The notes under the pieces are model-generated. The model was not told the origin of the DNA and made no database searches. It saw only the letters and a list, made by a program, of their open reading frames with translations. From positions 162,085,465 through 162,149,464 of the forward strand of contig CP136068.1 of the NCBI GenBank assembly GCA_032622095.1: a stretch of 64,000 nucleotides of DNA. The letters run 5' to 3'. Shown here piece after piece: positions 1 to 9,561 of this stretch; within the stretch, counting starts at the first letter, position 1; each line of letters opens with the position of its first letter. The position numbers and the translations under genes were made by a program. Source of the stretch: Siphonodentalium dalli (taxonomy: Eukaryota > Mollusca > Scaphopoda > Gadilida > Siphonodentaliidae).

Positions 1-1140
1 AGGATTGAGAAAATGTAACACTTGGTTGGTGTAACCATTTTAACACGTACGTTGTTAGAGTGTATTTCGCGCTCCTGCCTGGTTCTCCGCGAAGTATCTA
101 GCTATAACCCGCGAACATGCTCTTGTCTGTTATTAGTTTCGACTCGTTGGTGGTCAACCGTTCGCGACCATACAGACACGAGGATTCCAACACATCTCAT
201 TCCGGCGAGCGATGGAAGATTCACCGCGAGCTGGCGATTTCACTTATTGTTGCACGGATGAGTCATACTAACGTTCTGTATTTTACCACATTATGAACAT
301 ACTAACAAATAACGCTCATTGTTATTTTGTACTGAATACCGTATACCCTGTAAGAGTTGGCCCAGCTGTTTCACTTTTTCGCACACGAGTAAAACAAACG
401 CTCTTTATTTGTACCATACCAGGACTATATTAACAAGGAACGCTCTCTATTGTTTCATGTTGGAAAAACCCGAATTGGCCGAATTGTAAGATTCCTATGC
501 CCCCATGGATACGTACGCCCATGTGCGACCTCTATATATACACTCGTTTACCCGACACTTACACCCAGTCTAATACTTCATCAAGTCGCGGAATGAGAAA
601 TACTCGGAATTTTTAGAATGGCGACGAGTTCGAGCCAATTAATGCACCTCAACACTGGTAATTAGGTGATGTCTGCGCGTTAGAATTGTAATTACCTCAT
701 CAAACCATTGATCGGATGAAAGAATCTGCTTACCTTCTAAAAATCACGACCGATTATTCTTCTAAAATTCACCCACTTGACGTTCCACGGCTTCCAACAT
801 TAAATCTGAAGAGGACGGCCCTCAGAGAGTGATTATGGGAATCTCAAGAGGGATATTCGTACTGAGTGAGTAACCGCTTTGAGGGAAGTGTCTCACTCTT
901 ATGTCGCGAACCACGCCTATAAAGTAAGGAATTTAACTCTGGTATGCTTCCTAGACAGACTAAAACTCTTAATTGAGGGCACTTCCACAAACTCGTAAGT
1001 TTGTACGGTATGTTTTGCAGGTATTTCGTCGTATAAAACGATATTGTGCCAAAATGTGAACGGCAACATGATAGGAAATGCATCTGTACGACAGCTAATT
1101 ACAAGAAAACTAAGATGCATGCATCAGGTCGGCCGTGAAC
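1..1140. other. Non-coding stretch with no recognised gene
   Basis: No open frame here looks like a known protein. Around 300-480 the text repeats variants of AACGCTCTTTAT. Similar wording recurs near 6060-6140 and 45480-45560, so part of this may be an old interspersed repeat. An open stretch at about 115-292 (plus strand) is short, has no splice or start context I trust, and is left uncalled. Confidence 0.5.
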
Positions 1141-2045
1141 TATCTACCATATAATTGTTTTAGCTATCGATTATACATTTTGGAACACCTGTCTGTATGT
1201 ATGTGTGTATGCATGAATGCATGTGTGTATGTGTTATAGACTCTAACACTGCTCGAATTTGGTATTTAACGTGTCAACTTGACCTCGCTCATAGGCAATG
1301 TTTCTGGACCTTGACCGATCCGACTAAAAATTTGTGTGTAGGACTACTTCGACCCCGGGAGCAATATGGACGGCTCCAATTTCACGTGGAACCATGTTCT
1401 CGAACGTGCTGATATAGGCATGTTTCTGGACCAATTGAACAATAGTTTGGCCAGACGCTGTATATACTGGGTACTGTCCAGACGGAGGCGATCACAAAAA
1501 ATCCCTAACTATCCCGAACGAAGTCGAGTACATCAGCTAGTTTAATATATATTTTGGACATTTGTCTGTCTGTTTGTCTGTTAGCTATGGCCGGGAAAAC
1601 TGCCGGACAGATTTGACGAAATTTGATACCTAGGGGAAATTATTTCCAGGGAGTATTTTGGACGGGTCAAATCTTGATCCCGACCTGACTTTGACATTCA
1701 AAAAGATCAATTCAAGGTCAAATCTGGTAAAACGGAAGTATTTCAACGAAATTTGATACCTACTGTTACTTTTGTCCCAGGAGTGTTTTGGGAGGGTCAA
1801 ATCATGATCCTGACCTGATCTTGACATTCAAAATTGTCAACTCAAGGTCAAATCGGGTAAAGCCGGGGGATTTCGACGGGTACTTTTGTCGTGACTTTTG
1901 TCAGGGGAGTGTTTTGGACGGGTCAAATCGTGACCCGACATGACGTTCACCTTTAAAATGGTCAATTCAAGGTTAAATCGCGCAATTCTCCGAAAATCAG
2001 AGGAGACAAAGCCGGGTCCACCAGCTACTATTATATATTTCTAGA
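1141..2045. repeat. Degenerate repeat with an internal ~145-bp tandem array
   Basis: The core at about 1615-1985 holds roughly two and a half copies of a ~145-bp unit. Each contains GACGGGTCAAATC, a GACCTGA-TTGACATTCAAAA stretch and TCAAGGTCAAATC. The array is preceded by a run of CTGTCTGTTTGTCTGTTAG and followed by GGGTCCACCAGCTACTA. A second, looser TCTGTATGTATGTG block lies at 1190-1235. I see no clear terminal inverted repeats or target duplication, so the class is unresolved. The short open frames across it are by-products of the repeats. Confidence 0.55.
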
Positions 2046-2194
2046 TTTAGTTACAAACTAAATACCTGTATATTGTACAAAGAAATGTTTGATAAATATA
2101 TCTGTATCAATATTACCATACGGGTCATTAAAATAGATACGACGAAACAAATTTTGAAGGGTGCATGTATCAGGTAAATTTTTATATTTCAAAT

Positions 2195-2440
2195 GATGAC
2201 AGGAATGCGGAATGTTGAAGTACCTACGTAATACTGGCTATCCGCATGAAGAGATATACATGTATATAAAAAACAAAATAGAAGATGACTGCTGGCGACA
2301 ATGTTTTCCAAAAAAATTCAAAGTAATCGATAGCTCCCATCTAGTTGTCAGCCCGAAGATCAATATGAAGTTTGGTGACTATCAGATGAAAATTAGATTA
2401 CTCTCACAATCTGGTGACGATCGGACAAGGGGTGTCGTCT
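2195..2440 (+). repeat. Interspersed repeat, copy 1
   Basis: This segment shares a run of matching blocks with 3225-3440: GTAATACT, CTGGCGAC, TGATAGCTC-CATCT and AATATGAAGTTTGGTGA. The copies are collinear but diverged, which suggests an old repeat and not a recent duplication. The 83-codon frame across it (2212-2463) is not preserved in the other copy, so it is not called a gene. Confidence 0.5.
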
Positions 2441-3224
2441 GTAGGATCAACCAAATTATTTAGCCATAAGAATAGTAAAATTGAAGATCACCGCTGGCAG
2501 TGATGTCTTCACAAGGACAGTTTGAGAACAAAATATGGCTCACATCTAGCGGTGACCCAAAATATCCACATGAGAAAAAGTTCTCCAATAAAAGCTGGCT
2601 GCAGGGTGCGCCAATTGATTCAAATTCGAAATTTAGCAGGGTGTACTGCTTGTGGCCATGTTTACCCGCAAATTTGATAGACTGATGGACAAAACCACTG
2701 AATCCGTTGAATCAATATGCATGTATACATGGATTAATTTATATGCATTGTTATACGCAGTACTGGTATATAAAGGTACTGACAATAACTATATTACTAG
2801 TATACACAAAATAAACCATATATCATGGCTATGGGTTCATGACAGCTGAGAACTTGGTGTGAATTAAAGAGTGGTGGTTTCTCAAGCATATCTAACCCTC
2901 CACGTTAGGAACATGCCATTAAATGTCATAGGTATAATCTAGCTTGAGGACAGAAGTGATCCATAACCCCCCCCCTTAATTCAACCAGGTCCTCGCGCGA
3001 TGTATGGTCGATCACATGATGATCTAGGGGATTAGAATTGTTGTATAAAAACAGCACTGCATGTAAATATAAAATAAAATAGTGCTACATCTTATTACAG
3101 ATTATTGCCATATATAATCAGTGATTATACAGACAGTCTGACAAAATAAAGTTTCAGTGACACTCTATCCGAAGAGGGGAATAATTTCATCTGTTACAGT
3201 CAATGGAGCAATTATGAATCTGGA

Positions 3225-3440
3225 AAGGTGAAATTTCTAAGTAATACTAGATATCGACATGACGCGATAACATATAACGTAAATGCAATATGGCCGCTGG
3301 CGACCATTTTTTCCTATGAAATTAACAAAATATTTGATAGCTCTCATCTGATACATGTAGATCAATATCAAGATAAATATGAAGTTTGGTGATGATCGGA
3401 TGAGTGAAGTGGACTGTGGTCTGTGCTAAACGGTTTAGTA
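3225..3440 (+). repeat. Interspersed repeat, copy 2
   Basis: Collinear with 2195-2440 (shared GCTGGCGAC, TTTGATAGCTC and AATATGAAGTTTGGTGA). It lies directly before the duplicated block starting at 3450. Confidence 0.5.
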
Positions 3441-3449
3441 ATGCTTAAA

Positions 3450-3755
3450 AAGATTCTTACCTTAATATTTTTATGTTCACTTTATAAACTTCACTTAGTC
3501 ATCTTTGTCATGTATTGAATTTGATATCTTTTGTTAACAGTTTATAAATCATGTATGTCTCATGTTTGTTATTTTAATTTATGTGTTTATTATCATTAAA
3601 TAAAGTTGCATTCCTTAAACAGATTCTTACCTCAATGTTTTTATGTTCACTTTATAAACTCCACTGAGTCATCTTTGTCATGTATTGAATTTGATATATT
3701 TTGTTAACAGTTTATAAATTATGTATGTCTCGTGTTCGTTATTATATTATATACA
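3450..3755 (+). repeat. Tandem duplication, ~170-bp period, two copies
   Basis: The sequence from AGATTCTTACC through TTATGTTCACTTTATAAACT, GAATTTGATAT and ATGTATGTCTC occurs at about 3450-3590 and again at about 3621-3755 with few differences. The first copy is followed by ATTAAATAAAG. The AT-rich text ending in a polyadenylation-like signal could be a retroelement 3' end, but this is not established. Confidence 0.7.
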
Positions 3756-3759
3756 CTTT

Positions 3760-4771
3760 ATAGTGTGTTTTCAGAACGAAAAAAAAAATGAATAAAATCA
3801 ACAAATTTGTAAATTTAAAAACAATTCAAACGTTGTTGTATTCCATGTCCCAGCCCGGACATATACACCAAATTTCAATAATATTCATTGAGAAACAACG
3901 GACCAAACGCTATATAACACCCGTATACTGTATACATCTTTTATTCCGATCCGGACTCAGCCTTGGGTACATGTTATAGTAGGTACCGAATTGACACACG
4001 TCGACTGGGGCGAGTTGGCCCTGGGGCGATTAGGCCGATTAGGGCACCTTCTATAATTTACCGTATGTATCCGTTTACGCGTAGTTTACTTTAGAAAGTT
4101 CCGCAATTAATACCGTAAATAGAGCGACCATATTTGACAGAGAATGCCTCTGTTATTGATTATCACGTTGCTATACATTAAAACCGACAAATTCACATGC
4201 TCGTTCAAGCGCAGTAGTCTATTTTCCCCATGTTAAAGAACATCCACAAATACTAAATAACGCTAACCTACTGCCGAATGTTTTACACGACAACTGTTAA
4301 CATATTTGGGCTGAATCCATCTGACGCGGTATTATTCCTCAAAATAAACAACAAAACCATCGTTACTTGGAAATGTAGTTTGGGCTAACATTTACATAAA
4401 TGCTCCACATCATTTATCCCGACACACACGTCAGATGAAAAACAGCCATGAAGTAAACGGCCAAATTGGCCGAAATAAAATAAACCCGTATTGTGCGTAT
4501 TATCAATAGAACAAACTGCTAAATTCCGGCGGAAAATCAAAATATGTTAACAATTTCAACTTATTTTCAGTTCGAAAATGTTCAACTGATGTGACAGGCA
4601 CGTCATTTCCATTACATGTTTGGCCAATGTTGGTGGTTGAGACACCTATGTCTTGATTCACGCAGGGGTTACACGCCTCTGGTCTCACTCCCATACAACG
4701 ATCTACGCAATTCTATCACTTTGTGATTAGGGAAATACGAAGAGCGTTCAGTGATTACTCGCTCCTATATG
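3760..4771. other. Mostly featureless; one possible cysteine-rich exon on the minus strand
   Basis: No recognised gene. On the minus strand, about 4715 down to 4503, an open frame encodes a short cysteine-rich segment with spacing C-x3-C-x8-C-x2-C followed by a later C. The first codons follow a TGATAG that could act as a 3' splice site. It could be a single exon of a secreted protein, but there is no partner exon, no domain I recognise and no intact start. Treat it as a hint only. Confidence 0.25.
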
Positions 4772-4837
4772 TATGTCATCAGGGATGTGGCTAGAGGGTC
4801 TCCGCTGGGGGGGGGGGGGGTGTCCACCTTGGGAATT

Positions 4838-4980
4838 TCCAACTGCACTTGAGTCGCAATCACACCAACACAACTTTTTGCATAATTCCATTTGCACCCC
4901 CCCCCCCCTTGAGTCGGAATCGTATGTACCAACACAACTTTTTGCATATTTCCATTTGCACCCCCCCCCTTGTACCTACC
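4838..4980. repeat. Two tandem copies inside the hAT element, each ending in poly-C
   Basis: A ~60-bp unit (TTGAGTCG-AATC, CACCAACACAACTTTTTGCAT, TTCCATTTGCACC then a C run) is present twice in tandem. The C runs are about 9-10 nt. Confidence 0.75.
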
Positions 4981-5138
4981 TCATGCTCAGGCCTAATTTC
5001 CTATATATTCATAAGCCATGCTTCTATTTTCCCAGTATGAGAACATTAAGATATTTTAACCTGAAAATTGCCCCCAAAAAAACAACTAGTGATCTAATTC
5101 CAGACAAATGCACACAGCTACCGACAACAGACCAGGAA

Positions 5139-5735
5139 ACACCGGGCCGACCATGGTTGTTCGGCCCGGTGTGAGAAAATTTTGAAAACTATACAAGAAA
5201 ATCGCAAATCCTAGCATCAAGACTGGCCTCAACTGAAGCTTTCCTAGTGTTGGAAATTTCAAACCTCATACTCCCCCTCAGGTTGGAAAATTCTTCAACT
5301 GATGACCATTTATGTCTACAAGTTTGACCAAATGTAGTAAAATATTGTTTTGCTAAACTAATTAGCAGTTTTGAATTGGCCATGTGAATGGGGCAATGAC
5401 ACACCGGGCCGACCATGGTTCGGCCCGGTGTGCGAAAATTTTGAAATCTGAACAAGAAAATCGCAAAATCCTAACATCTAGACTAGCCTCAAGCCTTCCT
5501 ACTGTTCGAAATTTCAAACCCTACACCCCCACTTAGGTTGGAAATTTTCCAACTGATGACAATTCCAATGACAATGTTGACCAATTGTATGACAATATTG
5601 TTTTCTTAAATTAACTAGAAGTTTTTGACTGGCCACGGGGGAGAGACCAGGACACAAGCTTTCCAAGTGTTGGAAATTTCCAACCGGTCACCCCCCTAAG
5701 GTTGGAAAATTTCCAACTGATGACCATTTCTGTCA
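5139..5735. repeat. Internal ~260-bp repeats with GC-rich hairpins
   Basis: Copies begin at about 5141 and 5402, each opening with a palindromic stem (ACCGGGCCGACCATGG ... TTCGGCCCGGTGT). Each continues with GAAAATTTTGAAA, ACAAGAAAATCGCAAA and GTTGGAAAATT-CCAACTGATGAC. A third partial copy begins near 5655 without the hairpin. Text related to the GTTGGAAATTTCCAAC part also occurs at 42780-42910. Confidence 0.75.
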
Positions 5736-5967
5736 AAATTTTTGACCAAAAATAGGAACATATGCAAATATTGGTCGAAAAACAATAAATTCCCCCAATA
5801 AATTGTTTTATAATCAAACTACAAAAACATTTTCAACCTATTGTTGGTGTGAAATTTCGTTGTGGCAGGTATGAAATTTCCAACTATTGAAAATATAGCT
5901 CTCTGCTGGGGGGGGGGGGGGTGAGACACCCCCCACACCCCCCTCTAGCCACATCCCTGTATGTCAT

Positions 5968-6535
5968 GAACCACGCAGTAATATATCTCTGGTCAGACTG
6001 TTCTGCTGATCATATATGACCATATTAAACTTATTTCTAAAACACAAATAAGCCCATATCGACATTAATTGAATCTGAATTACGCTCTTTAGAACCTAAA
6101 TCGACTTACCAGAACGCTCATTATAATGTTCTTTCATTGAGACCCACGCCATACAACGAAATAACGGGTATACGTCCACTATATATGGGCTTATTTCATA
6201 ATCAAATAAGTCCAATATGAACCTGTTTGCACGAGGATTATTATGTTGCTCTGGCATTGTTCGCGAACGGAAAATAACTATTAGTTAAGTGTAATTGGCT
6301 ATATACACCGCGTACATGGGGTGACCAACTTTGAACTTCTAGTTGCAATCCCTCCATTCAATCAGACCGAAATTCTCAATTCCGGGAATTACATTTTCAG
6401 CCCCTTTTTGGTGGCCATTAAGTCGCAGTATTTTGGAATATATTCATCTTTTTGTATGTACAAACTTCACACTGGTTCAATACTCAGTCTGGTTGAGAAA
6501 TCAAATATCAAAACAATGGCATCAACGTGGTATCG
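5968..6535. other. Featureless stretch
   Basis: Nothing recognisable beyond a loose match (ACGCTCTTTAG, AACGCTCATTAT) to the text at 300-480 and 45480-45560. Confidence 0.4.
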
Positions 6536-6735
6536 TGCAAAATGACACCCACGATCTCTCAAAAGTACAAAATGACACCCATGATCTCTCAAACGTGCAA
6601 AAAGACAAACGGGATCTCTCAAACGTGCAAAATGACACCCATGATCTCTCAACGTGCAAAAAGACAAACAGGATCTCTCAAATGTGAAAAATGACACCCA
6701 TGATCTCTCAAACGTGCAAAATGACACACAGCATC
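6536..6735. repeat. Minisatellite, ~30-33-bp unit, about six copies
   Basis: Units read roughly GTGCAAAATGACACCCATGA followed by TCTCTCAAAC, with an alternate form AAAAGACAAACGGGATCTC. Copies alternate between the two forms. Open frames here on both strands follow from the repeat and show no sign of selection for protein. Confidence 0.85.
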
Positions 6736-6924
6736 TCGCAATATCATAAAAAATGCGAATTTAGATTAATAGTCTGCTATAATTAATATTATTAAAATAT
6801 GTATTTGTTTTTTTATTCGAGTGGAATTTCAACGACTTTAATGGGAATTTCGTTTTGAGCGTTACTGTGACCGCAGTTCGTATCCTCAAATCGACTTTGA
6901 GCTCCTGTTTGACCTTTTGAGATC

Positions 6925-7011
6925 CTACTTGATGCACCACTAACCTTGGCAATGTCGTGATATGGCCTTAGTTGCTGAAAGCGACATTAAACCCAAATCA
7001 ATCAATCAATA
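6925..7011 (+). mobile_element. 3' end of a tRNA-derived SINE
   Basis: The block TTGGCAATGTCGTGATATGG, CTTAGTTGCTGAAAGCGACA, TTAAACCC then (AATC)n matches the 3' ends of the two longer SINE copies at 43656-43955 and 63656-63975. The tRNA-like head is missing, so this is a 5'-truncated copy, the usual outcome of target-primed reverse transcription. Confidence 0.75.
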
Positions 7012-7017
7012 TATAAA

Positions 7018-7406
7018 CACTTTCATGATGGCGCAATATTAAACACCATGTGTCAATACATTCTCGTATATATGCGAGTCGACCATATATCGTATCGCAT
7101 ATATAAGAGAATGCAATCGCCTAGCAATTTGTTTTATCATTTGTTTTATCATTTTTTCATTCATTCTTTAACAATTTTTATAATTTTTTCTTACATTCTT
7201 TAGCAATTTGTATCATTGTTTCTTATATGCTTTAACAATTTTGTCATTTGTTCTTACATTTTTTAACAATTATAAAAAGTAATATAAAAATTGTTAAGCC
7301 AATATATTTTGTTATATATGCGAGGCGACCTATACTCGCATATATAAGATAATTCATTGGCACAGGGTTTTCGAAAAATGTCAGGAAGCTCCCGCCATGA
7401 ATGGGT
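7018..7406. mobile_element. Hairpin MITE, family B copy 1 (diverged)
   Basis: Degraded ends (CACTTTCATGATGGCGC on the left, GCTCCCGCCATGAATGGG on the right) match the ends of the better copy at 13748-14332. Between them are two palindromes, at 7067-7111 and about 7297-7363. They have the family hairpin core (TATATATGCGAG-CGACC and its complement), separated by a spacer made of variants of ACATTCTTTAACAATTTTTA. The flanking TTAA is mutated (TTGAA on the right). It is non-coding. Confidence 0.65.
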
Positions 7407-7410
7407 TGAA

Positions 7411-8340
7411 CATGTCTAATCAAGAGGAAGACATATTGCATCATATTACATCACTACTTCTTTCAATCTCAATATTATAAAGTCATTCTCTTGAATGATA
7501 ACCGACGTTCGCTTTTTGTTAAGTTTATTTTTCAATATATTTAGGCTGGTTAGCAATTCAAAGGCAAATTTCATTAGTATAAGAATTTATGGAAGAAGTA
7601 GTCCAGGCACAATTTCACGTAAAATATCGATCATAGTATTTGTTCCATTGACCGATATTTAATGGTTATATCTAATCCGGTGACAAATATACATTAATCT
7701 TACACAATGATCATCTGTATGTTGGAAAAAATACTAGGCATGAAATGATGGTGACGTTCGCGTTCAATTAGAAATGGGGTGGTTTCATTAGAATTTGCCA
7801 ACGTCGGGAGTGGTAATAATTTAATTGTTCATCCTGTTAGATACCGGTAACCGGTACAAAATGCGAATAGTTCAGCCTCCAGACAAATATGGTCCATAAA
7901 TTCGGTAATCGGGTAACAGCCGTCTGTAACACTTTCGAATGTTACACGGCGTAAGTAAGGTTAATTTAGAAGTCAATGTCCTGGCTTAGATGTCCATACT
8001 ATGCGTGGGAAACTGACCCGGGATGAAATGGTACATGCTATTTCATCACGGGCTAGTAGTCCCATACAGAATATATTAGCTTAACGTCTTTGGCTGGTCC
8101 ACTACACGTGGACCAATAGTATGGCTACAGTTGGGTAGGCGTTGGCTTCTAGATTCTCATATATACTTATTACAGCCGAGACTAGAATAATTCGGACTCT
8201 CTTGATTCGAACGTTTATAGCTGAGAGATAATGTTTATATGTTATTATCCGTGACTGCCTGATGTTCACTTGTATATATACGCGTATAATAAATATCATG
8301 TCTATGTTCTGAGAGTTCCGACTTAGTGTAAAAGAACATG
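7411..8340. other. Featureless stretch
   Basis: I see no gene, hairpin or repeat I can name. Sequence composition is ordinary for the window. Confidence 0.4.
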
Positions 8341-8342
8341 GG

Positions 8343-8640
8343 GAGTGTTACACGCCTCATTTGGTGCCCATACTATCGGGTAACAGCCGCCTCCTTTGGT
8401 GCCCAGACTATCGGATGACACCTCGCCTCATTTGATGCCGAGACTATTGGGTGACACCGAGCTCAAGTGGAGCCATACTATCGGGTGACGCCTCGCCTCC
8501 TTTGGTGCCCATACTATCGGGTGACACCCCGTCTCCTGTCATGTCCAGACTGCCGGTTGACATGCCAATTCCTGTGGTGCCTAGACTCTCGGGGGACACC
8601 TCGCCTCATGCGGTGCCCAAACTATAGTGCCGTGCCTTCC
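8343..8640. repeat. Minisatellite, ~46-bp unit, about six and a half copies
   Basis: Degenerate units follow the pattern TGGTGCCCATACTATCGGG, TGACACC, TCGCCTC. Divergence between copies is high, so the array is old. The 132-codon plus-strand frame beginning at 8467 runs through the array and is an artefact of it. Confidence 0.8.
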
Positions 8641-9555
8641 TCGTGTTTGAGATTTTGGTGTGGCGGGAATGTTATGGATCAGGGAGAGCAACACGTGTGT
8701 ACGGGTTACCTCATAACTGTTTTTGCTAAACCACTCGTATGTTACGCAACACATTGGGAAAGTCGCCGTGCTGCTATCTGCTCTTGCCTTTACATTGGGA
8801 AAACAACCATCCATATAATGTTCTCAAATAATAGTTCCCTTCATCCATACATATGTTCCCAATAAATAGTTCCATACATATCATGTTCTCATTAAATAGA
8901 AAAGTTACCCGAAATACTCTGCCATAATTTCCTCTTGAGAATTGTCATCGGTGTTAGATTCATGCAGGGCTTGCCACGCCCCTTCCCATCGCACTGATTA
9001 TGGTAGCCCAGTTATACTAAATGGTGGGTGGGTGCTATACCATTACAATCAGTTGAATGAAAGGTTATGTGCCTTTACGATTACAAACAGTTAGATTATA
9101 TGGTGGGTGTGTGCCTTTACCATTGCAAACGAACATATATTTGAAACATACATGTACTCGAACTGAAAAACAATCCTCGAATTAACTTGCCATCGTATTG
9201 TACAAACTAGAATCATGTTAACCCTTTTTATACCAAATACTAATTGACGAGTAATTCCCTCGGGACATGTTCATTTAATAAGTTCAACAAATAATCACAT
9301 TATGTCATTCTGCACTTGCATTATATGGTGTGTCTCTCTGTCGTCTGCTGGTGTTCCATGGTCACCCCTCTATGTGAATAATATACGATTCCAACTGTGG
9401 GGAGTATCCACTTAGTACAGCATGGGTTAATGGTGTCAGTGTAAAGATTCATGACATTATCTAACTGATGTCACCCGTATGGTGCCCCTCACAAACAAGT
9501 ACAGAGGACACTCAGGAATATATCATTCTACCTGCATGAGGCTCGCTGCAGGAGG
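8641..9555. other. No recognised feature; searched for the missing ligand exon
   Basis: This lies downstream (minus strand) of the ligand exon at 9562. I looked for a TGF-beta mature domain (W-x-x-W, clustered CC and CxC motifs) on the minus strand and saw none. A near-duplicate phrase, GGTGGGTGTGTGC with TTACCATT-CAA, occurs around 9015-9125. Confidence 0.4.
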
Positions 9556-9561
9556 AATCAC

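Larger units (their letters stand above)
4780..5959. mobile_element. Non-autonomous hAT-like DNA transposon
   Basis: The element starts CAGGGATGTGGCTAGAGGG at 4780 and ends with the exact reverse complement at 5959, giving perfect 19-bp terminal inverted repeats. An 8-bp direct duplication TATGTCAT flanks it at 4772-4779 and 5960-5967. An 8-bp duplication with CAGGG-type ends is the signature of the hAT superfamily (established knowledge). There is no transposase, so it depends on an enzyme encoded elsewhere. Inside are long G and C homopolymers next to both ends (about 4807, 4902, 4962, 5907) and three degenerate internal repeats of ~260 bp. Two of those repeats open with a GC-rich hairpin, CCGGGCCGACCATGG. 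Confidence 0.88.

Noticed and set aside
22-261. 79-codon plus-strand frame (and a 59-codon frame offset from it) at the left edge
   Set aside because: The composition is mildly protein-like, but there is no domain, no splice site I trust, and the window edge cuts the context.
8467-8865. 132-codon plus-strand frame
   Set aside because: Its first half translates the ~46-bp minisatellite. The rest has no family resemblance.
8641-9560. Cystine-knot exon of the TGF-beta-like ligand
   Set aside because: I searched the minus strand for the W-x-x-W and CC/CxC pattern and did not find it here.
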